DNA of 64,000 nt from Pyropia yezoensis (taxonomy: Eukaryota; Rhodophyta; Bangiophyceae; Bangiales; Bangiaceae): positions 5,200,299 to 5,264,298 of the forward strand of contig CM020620.1 in the NCBI GenBank assembly GCA_009829735.1, written 5' to 3'. A model generated the notes under the pieces. That model was not told the origin of the DNA, searched no databases, and saw nothing but the letters and a program-made list of their open reading frames with translations. This document shows, in pieces, positions 8,284 through 18,724 of this stretch. Position 1 is the first letter of the stretch; each line of letters opens with the position of its first letter. Both the position numbers and the translations under genes were made by a program.

Positions 8284-10467
8284 TTACTCGTTTCCCGCCC
8301 TTGGTAGGGTGCTGTCCGCCGGGACATCCGGCTGAGGAGGTGCCCCCTCGACGGCCAGTACTCCACCTGGAGCTGGCTGCCTACCCGGTGCGGGTCCGGG
8401 TGCTCGGGGGGGATACCCCCCGGTGGATGCCTTGCGTTGCGCCGCTGCCCGCCGAGACTCCTCGGGGATGAGTGGGCAGGAAGACACCCAGTGCTGGGGA
8501 TCCCCACACAACATACACCCGGACGTGCCGGTCCCCCCTTGAGGTCGCATCGGGGTAGCCCCGTAGCTACGGTTGCCTCCCTCGGGCGCCCGAGTGCCTG
8601 CTCCCTGGTAGGCCTTGGGTCCTTGGGTCAACCGGAACATGGACTCCCCCAACCGGTTGGGTCGGCCCGCAATCTGCGGGGGTGCCTCCGTGCGCACCGC
8701 CCATGTTGGCAAGGGTTGGTGAGGGTTACCCGTCACCGGGGAGTACCCCGTAGTCCGCACATACGGGACGCGCCGTCCCGTTCCTTCGTTGACCTGGAAC
8801 TGGGTTCCAGCCGGGGCGATGTACGCTACCGTACCATGTTCATCAATCACCGGCGTCGCCGGTAGCAACAGGTGGCCCTGTTGGTCGACTAGAGGGTCAC
8901 CCTCACCAATAGGGGTATGTTCGGTCGCAACCAGTACTGGTGCGGCCTTACGTTCCACCTTCTCTTGCCTCGGTACCGGGGTAAGACTGGGCTTGCCTCC
9001 CTCACCCTTGGGCTTCGGGGCCAAGGCACACTCCGGGTGTAGAACCCGGTAGGCGTCCCCTAGGGACTTGCACATATGCATCAGTCGACTGAAGTTCGTC
9101 CGTGCCGTGTTGGCGCCCGGTGCGGATATCCGCACGTAGTTGGGTACTCCTGCGAACAGGATGGCTCGTAGCTCCCCTTCTCCGAGGAGCTTCCCCAGCT
9201 CGTAGTCGAGCTCTTGGATCCGGCGTCCAAACATCTCCTCATCCTCCCAGGACTGGGCGGTGGCAGTGCGAAGGGCCCGATAGTGGTCCTCGCACTTGTC
9301 CTCACTGAGGTAGCTGCTCAGCAGCTCCTTCAATATCCCACGGTAATCCATGGGGGTGGCCGCGACCCTCATTCCCGGCATCGGGGATGCCTGGCGAAGA
9401 ATGCCTCGCACCCGTTCATCAACAAAGAACGGGAGGATCTCCAGGGCCAGCCCCTCGTTAACGAGCGCCTTGTCTGCGGCTGCCTTGAAGCTAGTCAAGA
9501 AGCCGATGACTGCCAACGGGCGTCCGTTCGGCCCCCCGAACATAGGGACTCCCTTCATAAGGGTCTGCATAGAGCGGATCGCCCGATGCGACGTATTACG
9601 CATCGATTCCGATACGGTGGTAGAGCGGTCCTCCAAACGATAACGTTCCGGAGTAAGAACCGACCGGAAGACCTCGTTGACGATCTCCGTGTCAGCGTCC
9701 TGGATATCCAGTCGCTTAGCCAGTTGATGAGCGAACTCATCGGACTCCATCCGCTTCAGTAGGCTCGCAGTTACCTGCGCGGTCATAGCTTCCACCACTG
9801 AAGATGGTACTTCAGGCGTCGGCACCTCGGGAACCCGAGTTGCCTGGCCTCCTTCGTCGTGGGGGTACTGCGAGAGGGTACCCCCTCCCCCCATAACCGA
9901 CTCTCCCCCGGCGTACGTATCTGCCGGGTCGTGTCCGCGGAGTCCGCTTCGGGTGCTCCGAGCGTATCGCTCCGTGTGACTCCGTTCCAACTCTGCCGAC
10001 GAGTCGGACCCATACCCCATTGTGTCCGGGGGTTGTCCAGGAGTAGCAACACCGGGGTTGACCCTGGTGGACTCCGAAAGTAGTCCGGCCGGTTCGAACC
10101 GTACCGGTGTGGGAGGAACACGACGGGGTCCCGTCGTGTGCCGTGTTGACATCAACACTGCCATTGCGTCCTCCGTCCGATCTTGACGGGCGTCGAGCCC
10201 GGAAAACCGGGCCTCGATGCGGGCCAATGATGCCATCAGGGAATCCCCTGGTGAAGGAGGCGGCGGAGTGAGGTCGGTCGACGACAGTTGAGGCGGGCCC
10301 CCGCCTCCTGCCGTCCGAGCCGTGCCAAACGTCGATCCGGCACCGGAAAGCATTGGCGTCTCAATGTTATCGATCGGGTTCCCGATCCCGGTTCCCGTAG
10401 TCACCTCCGGGGTCGGCGTCGACGCCGATCCGTCATCTTGAACGTTCCCCGTCTCTTGGGTAGACAT
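8284..10467 (-). CDS. gag: A-I gag with CCHC zinc knuckle
   Basis: Gag-like protein of about 727 aa; the ATG at 10467 is the first in frame. It has a Pro/Gly/Thr-rich N-terminus and a central helical capsid-like region (FKAAADKALVNEGLALEILPFF, LRTATAQSWEDEEMFGRRIQ). The C-terminal knuckle CMLCGDPQHWVSSC fits CX2CX4HX4C. It lies directly upstream of the protease part. It looks whole. Confidence 0.85.
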   Translation of the reverse strand: MSTQETGNVQDDGSASTPTPEVTTGTGIGNPIDNIETPMLSGAGSTFGTARTAGGGGPPQLSSTDLTPPPPSPGDSLMASLARIEARFSGLDARQDRTEDAMAVLMSTRHTTGPRRVPPTPVRFEPAGLLSESTRVNPGVATPGQPPDTMGYGSDSSAELERSHTERYARSTRSGLRGHDPADTYAGGESVMGGGGTLSQYPHDEGGQATRVPEVPTPEVPSSVVEAMTAQVTASLLKRMESDEFAHQLAKRLDIQDADTEIVNEVFRSVLTPERYRLEDRSTTVSESMRNTSHRAIRSMQTLMKGVPMFGGPNGRPLAVIGFLTSFKAAADKALVNEGLALEILPFFVDERVRGILRQASPMPGMRVAATPMDYRGILKELLSSYLSEDKCEDHYRALRTATAQSWEDEEMFGRRIQELDYELGKLLGEGELRAILFAGVPNYVRISAPGANTARTNFSRLMHMCKSLGDAYRVLHPECALAPKPKGEGGKPSLTPVPRQEKVERKAAPVLVATEHTPIGEGDPLVDQQGHLLLPATPVIDEHGTVAYIAPAGTQFQVNEGTGRRVPYVRTTGYSPVTGNPHQPLPTWAVRTEAPPQIAGRPNRLGESMFRLTQGPKAYQGAGTRAPEGGNRSYGATPMRPQGGTGTSGCMLCGDPQHWVSSCPLIPEESRRAAAQRKASTGGYPPRAPGPAPGRQPAPGGVLAVEGAPPQPDVPADSTLPRAGNE

Positions 10468-10674
10468 GGTCACAATCAGTCAACCGACGTATCAATCACC
10501 ACGAACAAGAGAGCGAGGGGGTAGATTGGGGAGAGTAACAGTAGATCACAGTCACAGGTAAAATCTCAACACAATCGATCAGGTCGCAACACCACGAGTA
10601 CAAGAAAAGGACCGGATCCCTATCCGTGTGCCAGGGCCGAAGACGGCGTCACCACAGGGGTGACGGAAACCCGT

Positions 10675-10691
10675 CCCCTGCTGCTCCACCA
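10675..10691 (-). other. Primer-binding site of A-I
   Basis: On the minus strand TGGTGGAGCAGCAGGGG begins one base inside the 5' LTR end (TGCTACA). TGG matches the CCA end of a tRNA. The identical 17-mer follows the LTRs of B and C. I do not identify the tRNA. Confidence 0.8.
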
Positions 10692-10692
10692 A

Positions 10693-11055
10693 TGTAGCAC
10701 AATAGGGATCCGTCGCGCGTCCACTCTCAGGGAACACTCACCAAGGGGGATCGGCACCAACGTCACCGGGAGGCCAAGGTTGCTGTCCTTGGAGCGCAAG
10801 CCACGGGACCAAGATGGGAGCCCAAAGGGGAGGGGTTTGTTGTTCTACCCTGGCCGGCGGTGGATTCGCCACCGGCCCCCTCGTTATAAACCCTCGGAGA
10901 CACTACTAACTACCCTCCACCCCAAGATGCAAGTCCCTCTGGTCATACGTAACTTATAGATACCGTGACCAGTACGAACTATCAAATTGAAAGTTAAGGG
11001 TTAGAAGTAGCCCCCCTGATATTAGGGTCACAATACGGACAACCATATTGCTACA
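10693..11055 (-). repeat. 5' LTR of A-I (363 bp)
   Basis: Bounded by the 7-bp inverted termini TGTAGCA...TGCTACA and closely similar to the LTRs at 16594-16965, 21685-22056 and 46962-47323. A TTTATAA box in a GAGGGTTTATAACGAGG context is conserved in all four, and is the likely promoter. Confidence 0.92.
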
Positions 11056-12775
11056 ATGTCCCAAGTACTCCACCTCTTGAGTAAAGAGGTGGCACTTACT
11101 CGCCTTCAGTGACACACCGGCGTCAGCAAGTAGCTTGAACACCTGGCCAAGATGGCCAATGTGTTCCTCCGGACTTCGGGAGAACACAATGATATCGTCT
11201 AGGTACACAAGACAGATCTGCAACCGTACTCCGGCCAGAATCATGTCCATAGCGCGCTGGAAAGTTGCCGGCGCGTTACACAGACCAAAACGGTAGACGC
11301 TTGCACTGGTAGGTACCACAGTGACAGGTAAAGGTAGTTTTATGCCTGTCCTCCGGGGCAATGGGAATTTGCCAGTACCCCGCGTTACAGTCCAGGGTAG
11401 AGAACACGTTTGCCTCCCCCAGAGAGTCCAGACAGTCATCCATCCTAGGTAGGGGATAACTGTCCTTCACCGTGCTCTCGTTGAGCTTACGGTAGTCGAT
11501 ACGAAACCGGGGGGTCCCATCAACTTTGGGGACGATAACCACCGGACTCGCCCACTCGGCGTTGCTGGCCTCGATCACATCGAGGGCCTCCATGCGAGCA
11601 ACTTGCTCCTTAACGAGGGCCCTTGAACGAGGTCCTCCCCTATACGGTTGTTGGCGTATAGGGGGTGCACCGGGCTTCAACTCGATCCGGTGTTGGGTGG
11701 CTCTCATGAGTCCCAATTGACCATCCCACAACTTGTGATATTGGTCCAAGAGGCGTTCAACTTGAACCCTCAACCTGGGGGGGACACCCTCCATGTTCAC
11801 ATGGGGTCGAGGAGAGGCGGCCGACTTGGCTTGATGCTTCTCCTTTCCGGACTTCGGGTCGCTACTTGCGCCCGCGTTGAGGGTGACCGCTACTACCGGT
11901 CCCTCGTGTTGATCGATATAGCCGAACTTGGCTCCCGACTTGAAGTACTTGGGCGTCGGGCTCAGGTTCATCACCTGGATCCTCCACGGGACTCCGGCTT
12001 TGGAGTCCATCGTGCCAAGGGCAACATGCACTTGGTGCTTGCGAGCAAGACGGGGGTGAGGGTGCACCAACCCGTTCCCCGTAAAATCAGTTATAACATC
12101 AACGTGCGCCACCGAGTTGGGGGGCAACGTGACTTTGCGGGCTAAACGCAGGGTAGCAGTAAACCCTTCCCTCACCGAACAAACAGGCTTCGACTGTGAG
12201 ACTGTCACAGGAGCCACAGACTTTCCCTTACCAAGGATGGGGATAGTCTCCCCATTCATCAACTTGACCCAGTACTCAGGGCCACAAATCAAAGGCACTT
12301 GTGTAACAACATAAGGGGTACCCAGAAGCAGGGGTACCGATATATTCTCAACTACGCCATAGGTCACGTCGACCTCATGGGTCCCCAACCTAGTTGGTAG
12401 GGTCACGGCACCAACGATGGGAAGTACCCCACCATTGATGTCAATCATATGGTCAGCTTTGGACCTCCAGCGTTGGAGCCTCACCTCCTTTGGTAATAGC
12501 GACTTGCGTATCAAGGAGGCTCCTGACCCGGTATCAAGTACGATACGGGTACAGCATGCACGGCCGGGGGCAAGTTGCACCCGTCCAGCCACCTGGAAGT
12601 TCTCACCCGTCAGCACCGCGATGACCCGACGTGGGTTTACGTTCTTGGGGAGTCCTACCCGAGGTGGGCGGACTCCTTTAGGTCGCCGCAGTATCCGGCA
12701 CGGTTGGTTCGTCCTCCTGGCCCACTTGGCCGAGGCTGCCGTTGTGAGCTTCGGACGACCAGCCCCAACGGTCAT
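11056..12775 (-). pseudogene. pol: Element B protease and start of RT
   Basis: The part carries the protease signature TRIVLDTGSGASLIRKSLLP and then RT blocks (AEWASPVVIVPKVDGTPRFRIDYRKLNE, shortened here; FSTLDCNAGYWQIP; LQICLVYLDDIIVFSRS; EVEYLGH). Interrupted by the A-I insertion at 11055. Confidence 0.88.
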
Positions 12776-14717
12776 TCGTTTCCCGCCGACTTGGCGTCCG
12801 AATCTGAGGGCGGGGAGGAAGACGACGAGTCCAAGGACGACGTGTCCGCCTCCTCCGCCGAGGGTGTGGCGACCGCAACGACCGGTCGAGACCCACCCTC
12901 GCGGCGTGAACGTACTTCGTTCGTAGCCGACTTTTTACTCGCATTCCTAACAAGTTGTTGGATGCGTTTACTCAACTTGGGGCAATCATATGCCCAGTGA
13001 CCATCGGAGTTGCAGTTCCAACACCAATGGTCCGTTCCGGGAGGGGTCTTCCCAAATGGGGAAGACGAAGGGATACCCTGGGAAGTTTCCACGGCAGCTA
13101 CCACCCTCTCCTTGCGGATTCGGCGTGCCTCTCTCAACTCTCTGGCCTGGCGCGCCTCCTCCCGTTTCTTGGCCAACTCGGCCTGACGCTCCTGGCGTTG
13201 TTCCTCCCGCAACTTGCGGTAGGCCTCGCCTCTGCGATAGGCGAACCTGGCCAACTCGGCCAGGGTCGCCCGGGCAGTGTTATGCTCCCGGGTCTCCATC
13301 CGGACTGACCAATGGAGTCCCTCCACAACCCGACTCTTCACCACAGCTTGTGGATGAAGAAACCCACAAAGATTGTTGAGCTTACGGACTCGCTCCGCAA
13401 ATGACAACTCGTCCTCCGCCTCTTGCTGATGGGCTTGCGTAAACTCCTCGACTTGAGAAGCCAACGCTGCCTCATCAACCATGGCTCTCAACAACCAGTT
13501 GACGAGCTCCAAATAGGACGTCACCTCCCCAGCGCCTCCACTTAAGGAGCTGGGCATGACGGACATAAGTTCTGTCCGTAGGTCGCCCTTCGTAAACTCC
13601 TGTAGCATGTAAAAAGCCATGCCTTCACTTATGGCATTGTCGTCACAGGCTTTTGTGAAACGACGTAGGAACTCAAAGACACGGAGGGGGGGAGTTCCGT
13701 CCCACTCCGCTTTGTGCCCAAAAGAATGAAGTGCATTCTTCTTGGCACGGCCCATGGCTCGGGCCTGGTCAGGACCATACGCCACCGACTTGTTGTGGAG
13801 GGCGTAGGTCTCACAGTCAAAGATCCTCTGGTAGACCGGGTTGGCTACCTGGATCTTGGGCGGCACCTCACGTTGAGGGAACAGCCGCTGTGGCACTGGG
13901 GTAAGTTCACTCTCAGTGCCTGAAGTCCGGCGCGGCGCGCTTGGTGTAGCCGCCGGCGTTTCCGGGGGGAACTCACCCGTGAAGGGCGTACGCCCCACCG
14001 AGTATGGTGTGGCTCCCTCGTTGGGAGTCACAGGTGTCGCCCCCAGTTCGGGGCGACCAGAGATAGGCGTAAGGGGGACTCCCCCTGCGCCTGCGGGCTC
14101 GAAAGCCCCAATCCGGTTTGGACATTAAGGCCATCTGGCAAACTCGCCACAATCTGATTCAGAATAGTATTCGTCATCGTGACCACCAGGTCCGGCAAAG
14201 TCTGCCGCAACACATTGGTCGCCTCCCGACGGACAGTTTCCGCGAGGAGGGGATTGAGGACTCCAGTTGAGTCTCGGTCCGCCTCCGGGAGTCCACCTGA
14301 GGGGTAACCACGTTCCTCAGGGGTCTCAACCGGGGGCATGGGCGCGAGCCCATCGCCGACCAACGGAGGTCCACCGTCCTCCGAAAGCCTAGTTGGCGAC
14401 GACTCCAAGCCAAAGTTGGCTCCAACCCGAGTGGAACCCGCGGGGACAGTCCTCACCCCTTGGGACGTTCCCGTTGAGTATACCACACGGTGGCCAGACT
14501 TCGGCCCACCCACATCAGAAGTGTCACCCGAGTGAACTCCCGACTGAGTCGGGGTGGCCTGTTGCCCGCCCGTACTTCCAGTCCTGCTGGCTTGAGGGAC
14601 CTCTAGTCCCTCTGCGACCCCAGATAAACCCACCTGTGTCTCACCAGTATTCAAAGGCACTGAAGTACGTGCGTCACCCGTGTACTCCCCGGACGACGGG
14701 GGGTCCGAACTAGCCAT
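12772..14717 (-). CDS. gag: Element B gag region with CCHC knuckle
   Basis: Two overlapping reading frames make up the gag region. The upstream one is Ser/Thr/Pro-rich, with ATG at 14717 (MASSDPPSSGEY). The downstream one has a helical capsid-like part (RVFEFLRRFTKACDDNAI, FYMLQEFTKGDLRTEL), an Arg/Glu-rich coiled segment, the knuckle CWNCNSDGHWAYDC (CX2CX4HX4C) and an acidic Ser-rich tail. Whether the overlap is natural or decay is open. Confidence 0.8.
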
Positions 14718-14817
14718 GTTGGCTGACGATCCGTATGACACGGTCCAAGACCACCGTTCCTCTGAGACAGAGGGCCCCCTACACCCGGGTGCACCCGGAG
14801 GTAAAGTTTACCTCTGT

Positions 14818-14834
14818 CCCCTGCTGCTCCACCA
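14818..14834 (-). other. Primer-binding site of element B
   Basis: TGGTGGAGCAGCAGGGG on the minus strand, two bases after the LTR end TGCCACA. Identical to the A-I and C sites. Confidence 0.8.
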
Positions 14835-14836
14835 AA

Positions 14837-15305
14837 TGTGGCAAAAACCACTAGCACACACGGCACCCAAGTTGGGGCGGTGTGCTAGGGCTGCCTCCCG
14901 TGTCGGGGGAACCGGAAGAAGTGCAAGTCGCACACACTCTGTCCCTGTTGTGGGGCAAACCCCCCACGGACAAACAAGAGGATGGTGTGTGGTCCAACAG
15001 TTTCTTGGTCGGGACGGGGACGCAGGGCCAAGCCCCGCTGTCCCTCCCCTTATCCCCCCAGGGTCCACTCAGAATCTCGCCACTCAGAATCTCCCACCCC
15101 AGCACCTGCCCACCGGGCCACACGAAAATTCAAGACGATAAATGCAGAAAACCCTCAAATCCAAGTTGGATTTACTACTAAGCTAACTATCCCAAACTTA
15201 GGGAATATGGACCCAAATGCAGGGGGAGGAACGGATCAGGCTAGTGGCCTGCCGCCCCTTGCATGGCACGTGTTGCCCCCCTACCTGGGGGTCAATACTG
15301 CCACA
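14837..15305 (-). repeat. 5' LTR of element B (469 bp)
   Basis: It starts TGTGGCAGTATTGACC and ends TTTTTGCCACA on the minus strand. It is homologous over its length to the solo LTR at 47693-48158 on the plus strand; shared stretches include TTTTCTGCATTTAT and GTGGCCCGGTGGGCAGGTGC. Confidence 0.88.
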
Positions 15306-15359
15306 GCGGTGGCCGCCCGGCGGCATCGATCCGCATCTGCAGACGGGCAACCACGGTCT

Positions 15360-15551
15360 TTAGGTCGGCAGTGCCCCCAGTGCGACGCGCCGGCCACACG
15401 CGTAAAACGCCGCGTCCGTTACCGTCCCCGTAGCGATGCGCTCGTACGTTGCTCCGCCCACGGCGTGGACGTAGGCCATGGCCTGCCCCCCGACGCCGTT
15501 GGGCGCAGCGTCCAGGGCCATCGCACAGCGGCACAGGAGCAGCTTGTTCTC
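15360..15551 (-). pseudogene. C-terminal coding fragment of an unrecognised gene
   Basis: On the minus strand one frame reads ENKLLLCRCAMALDAAP and continues through AMAYVHAVGG, YERIATGTVTDAAF and ACGRRVALGALPT to a stop at 15360. Its composition is ordinary protein, unlike the Gly/Arg/Pro noise of the other frames here. Upstream the frame enters a GGC/GGT-rich tract, so an intron or a broken gene is possible. It lies between the 5' LTR of B and A-III. No family recognised. Confidence 0.3.
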
Positions 15552-16588
15552 CCGGTCCCCGCCACCTCGACCGAGTCCGTGCCCACCACGCGAAGGCGGT
15601 GGTGGCAGGCACCAGCAGCCGCTGCGGCATCAAAAAGCCTCCAGGCCCAGCCGCACCGCCACCCCCGCCGCCACCACCTCCGCCGCCATGACCGCAGTTC
15701 GTGGCCGTCGCGGGCGGCGTGCGGGCTGGCCAGCCCGCGTCTACAGAGGTGGAGACGGTTATCCCGCCATGGAAGGCGTCTGGGTGGGCGCCGCCGAGGC
15801 GCACAACACCCTCGTCGCGGGCTGGACAGGCGAGGCTGCTGCTGCCGGGCCACGTGCCGGCGCGACCCCCCCGGCGACCTCTCGGCGGCCTCCCCTCTAC
15901 CGGTGGGTACGGCGGCGGGCACCTCGGCGGCGGCGACTCTATGGTCGGCAACTTTGGAGGTGGTGGTTGTGGGGGCGGCGGGCACGGCGGCTCCAAGCAC
16001 ACGTACCGTACGCCCCACCCCGCCGCCACCCTGCACTGTGTCTTCCGCAGGCCACGCTCGAGGTATCACGATGACCGCCCCCCACCACCCCGACCACCCC
16101 CACCATCGCCGCCCCGGCCACCACTTGCACCGCCGCCCCCCGCCTCCGCCACCGCCACCGCCCCGACCCTCTGCACCCGCCGCCTTCGCAACCGCCCTTG
16201 CCACGGGAATTGCGCCTCCGCTGCTGCCTTTGCACCTTCTGCCTCCACGACGCACGCTCAATTATCATCGCCGGTGCACCTGCCGCCCGCGCTCATGTCT
16301 CCCCCTTCCGCCACATTTCTCCCACTCCGCACTCCCCTGCCGGAACCTTCCCCTTCCCAACCCCTGCATCACAGTGCGTGACACCACGCCCCGCCGCACA
16401 GCGCGTGCCGCCATCCGATTCTGTACAGCCCCATCCCCCCTCCCCTACCTCCCCAGGCGTCCCCCCCCACCCCTCCCCCCGTCGCTGCTGCTGAATCTAT
16501 GCCAACGCTGCTGCCGCCGGCTTGAGTACGAGAGGGGAGAGGAGGGGAAGTGAATTGCGGGGCGCGGGAGGGGAAATGCGGTACGGGG
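15552..16588. other. GC-rich low-complexity stretch
   Basis: Long CCG/CCA and poly-C runs (notably 16076-16170) give many artificial Pro/Arg/His-rich frames on both strands. I see no supportable gene. This is the pre-insertion flank of A-III. Confidence 0.6.
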
Positions 16589-16593
16589 CGTCA
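16589..16593. repeat. Target-site duplication of A-III (left)
   Basis: CGTCA directly before the 5' LTR, matched by CGTCA at 22057-22061 directly after the 3' LTR. A 5-bp duplication is usual for Ty3/gypsy. Confidence 0.9.
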
Positions 16594-16965
16594 TGTAGCA
16601 GTATGGTTGACCGTATTGTGACCCTATATTAGGGGGGCTACTTCTAACCCTTAACTTTCAATTTGGGAGTCCGTACTGGTCAGAGTATCTATGGGTATCT
16701 ATAAGTTACGCATGACCAGAGGGACTTGCATCTTGGGGTGGAGGGTAGTTAGTAGTGCCTCCGAGGGTTTATAACGAGGGGGCCGGCGACGAATCCACCG
16801 CTGGCCAAGGTAGAACAACAAACCCCTTCCATTTGGGCTCCCATCTTAGTCCCGTGGCTTGCGCTCCAAGGACAGCAACCTTGGCCTCCCGGTGACGTTG
16901 GTGCCGATCCCCCTCGGTGAGTGTTCCCTGAGAGTGGACGTGCAGCGGATACCTATTGTGCTACA
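16594..16965 (+). repeat. 5' LTR of A-III (372 bp)
   Basis: TGTAGCA...TGCTACA; TTTATAA at 16768-16774 is a probable promoter TATA box. Confidence 0.93.
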
Positions 16966-16966
16966 T

Positions 16967-16983
16967 TGGCGGAGCAGCAGGGG
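16967..16983 (+). other. Primer-binding site of A-III
   Basis: TGGCGGAGCAGCAGGGG, one base different from the 17-mer shared by A-I, B and C. Confidence 0.8.
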
Positions 16984-17256
16984 ACGGGTTTCCGTCACCC
17001 TTGTGGTGACGCCGTCTTCGGCCCTGGCACACGGATAGGGATCCAGTCCTTTTCTTGTACTCGTGGTGCTGCGATCTGGTTGATTGCTTTGAGTGGTTGC
17101 GTTTGACTGCGATCTACGGTTACTCTCCCCCAACTACCCCCTCGCTCTCTTGTTCGTGGTGACTGTTACGTCGGTTGACTGATTGTGAGCAAGTCGCTCT
17201 CGACATACTCGGGCCACTTCCGGTAACGGAAAAAAGGGAACAGGTACATCCTGGTC

Positions 17257-18272
17257 ATGTCTGACCGCTTTACTAAGCTGTCACGGGCGGTAGCAATCCC
17301 GAACGATACGGCCTACACCATCATGAACGCAGTGGTTGACCACTGGATCAGTGCTTACGGAGTAATGAAGCAACTCCTCTCCGATAACGGAGCAAACCTT
17401 ACGTCAGCATTCTGCACTAAGGTCCTGGGCATGTTCGGTATCGAACCCCGTCGGGCATCCGACTACCACCCGCAATCCAACGGGCAGGTGGAGCGGTTCA
17501 ACCGCACCATCGTCAAGATGTTCCAATTCTATGTGGCGGAGCACACGAAGACGTGGGACAGGCTTCTGTCCGTCTTGACCCTGGCATACAATGCCAGGCC
17601 CCACCACAGTACCAACATTGCCCCACTGGAATGGTTCATGCCGATGGGCGTCGGTAACCTGACGCTACCGCCGGGCAGATGCACTCGGTATGACTTACCA
17701 AAAGGCCGACCGGCCGAACGGATCCACCTAGCTTGGTTGGCCAAGCAATCGTGGATGATACCCAAGCTCAAGGGTGCCCTTGACTGTACACAACTTCGAT
17801 ACAAGAAGAACTTTGACGCCCGGCTACGGGTACGCAACGCAACCCTGGTAACAGGTGACTGGGTCTACTTCAGACACCAGAAGTACCGAGGAAATAAGCT
17901 CATGCAACTGGTCAAGGGACCGTACCAGATTCTACACAGAGATGATCACTCTGTCATCCTGCACTCCGATACGGAGATACAACGCATCAATCTCAATGAT
18001 GTGACACCTGCTCCGAAGCCGGAACAGCCTCAGCCGGTACCGGCTGGGTTGCTACATGAAGCTCTTACAACCCACCGGTCAGATGACCCGGTGGGGCCGG
18101 ATGGGATTCCATACCAAGTGGAAAGCATCGTCGGTCATACCGACCCTGACCTACCAGAGCCCTGGTACGTAAAGGTAATGTGGGTCGGGTACGACTCACC
18201 CACCTGGGAATAGGCGGCGAATATACCCCGCCAACTTCTCATGCCTTACATGAGGCGACGACGCCTACTGTA
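17257..18272 (+). pseudogene. A-III integrase core and chromodomain part
   Basis: Collinear with the C-terminal third of A-I pol. It has MSDRFTKLSRAVAIPND, LLSDNGANLTSAF, YHPQSNGQVERFNRT, the basic C-terminal domain, and the chromodomain-like YVKVMWVGYDSPTWE, ending MRRRRLL-like. Partial and decayed. Confidence 0.88.
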
Positions 18273-18312
18273 ACAGCCCAACCGACACCGACTTCGGCTG
18301 TTGGGGGGTGAG

Positions 18313-18394
18313 GCTTATACCTACTAAGTAGGGTGTCACATGGATTCGGCAAGACTTAGGTTCACTAAGTTGGAGCGGACTTAGGCAAACTAAG
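18313..18394. repeat. CTTAG...CTAAG palindromes between convergent gene ends (A-III)
   Basis: CTTAGGTTCACTAAG at 18355 and CTTAGGCAAACTAAG at 18380 are 25 bp apart; a weaker copy (CTTATACCTACTAAG) starts at 18313. Same position relative to the two gene ends as in A-I and A-II. Confidence 0.7.
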
Positions 18395-18724
18395 TCAGCT
18401 ACTGACGTTTACAAGTTTACTTGAAGGAGATGACTAACTCCGATAATTTCGAAGTAACCTGATGCTTACACCAATGTAAACCTTCATCCATGGGGCAAGT
18501 GACGGACCAAGGAAGGTTGACCTTCATGAGTATTAACCAACCAGGATGGGTTGGGGGGCGTGAGAAAGAACCGAGGCAGGCCACGGCTAAGTCCGACGGG
18601 GTACTCCCCAAAGGCAGGCATTGGTATCATGCAAACGCCCCAGCGGGGGATGAGTTTATACTCACTACGACCCGGCCACCATAAGGGTCACCGGGTCCCT
18701 CTCTCTCACAAACAATAGCACTCC

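Larger units (their letters stand above)
2906..11055 (-). mobile_element. Ty3/gypsy chromovirus A-I, inserted into element B
   Basis: This minus-strand element has its 5' LTR at 10693-11055, then PBS, gag with a zinc knuckle, protease, RT, RNase H, integrase and chromodomain, followed by a convergent antisense ORF. Its 3' LTR is in the gap. The 5' LTR begins inside the RT reading frame of element B, just after the B residues EVEYLGH, so A-I is younger than B. It is the most complete A copy, with roughly two to four breaks besides the gap. Confidence 0.9.
11056..15305 (-). mobile_element. Ty3/gypsy element B, 5' half, split by A-I
   Basis: The 5' LTR (14837-15305), PBS (14818-14834), gag (12772-14717) and protease plus the first part of RT (11056-12775) are present on the minus strand. 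The RT frame runs straight into the A-I LTR. The rest of B should lie beyond A-I, in or left of the gap. The LTR termini TGTGGCA...TGCCACA match those of C and of the solo LTR at 47693. Apart from the A-I insertion, the visible part is nearly open. Confidence 0.85.

Noticed and set aside
15700-16550. Possible Pro/His-rich protein on the plus strand
   Set aside because: Made of CCG/CCA/CAC repeats, open in several frames, no start context or conserved block.
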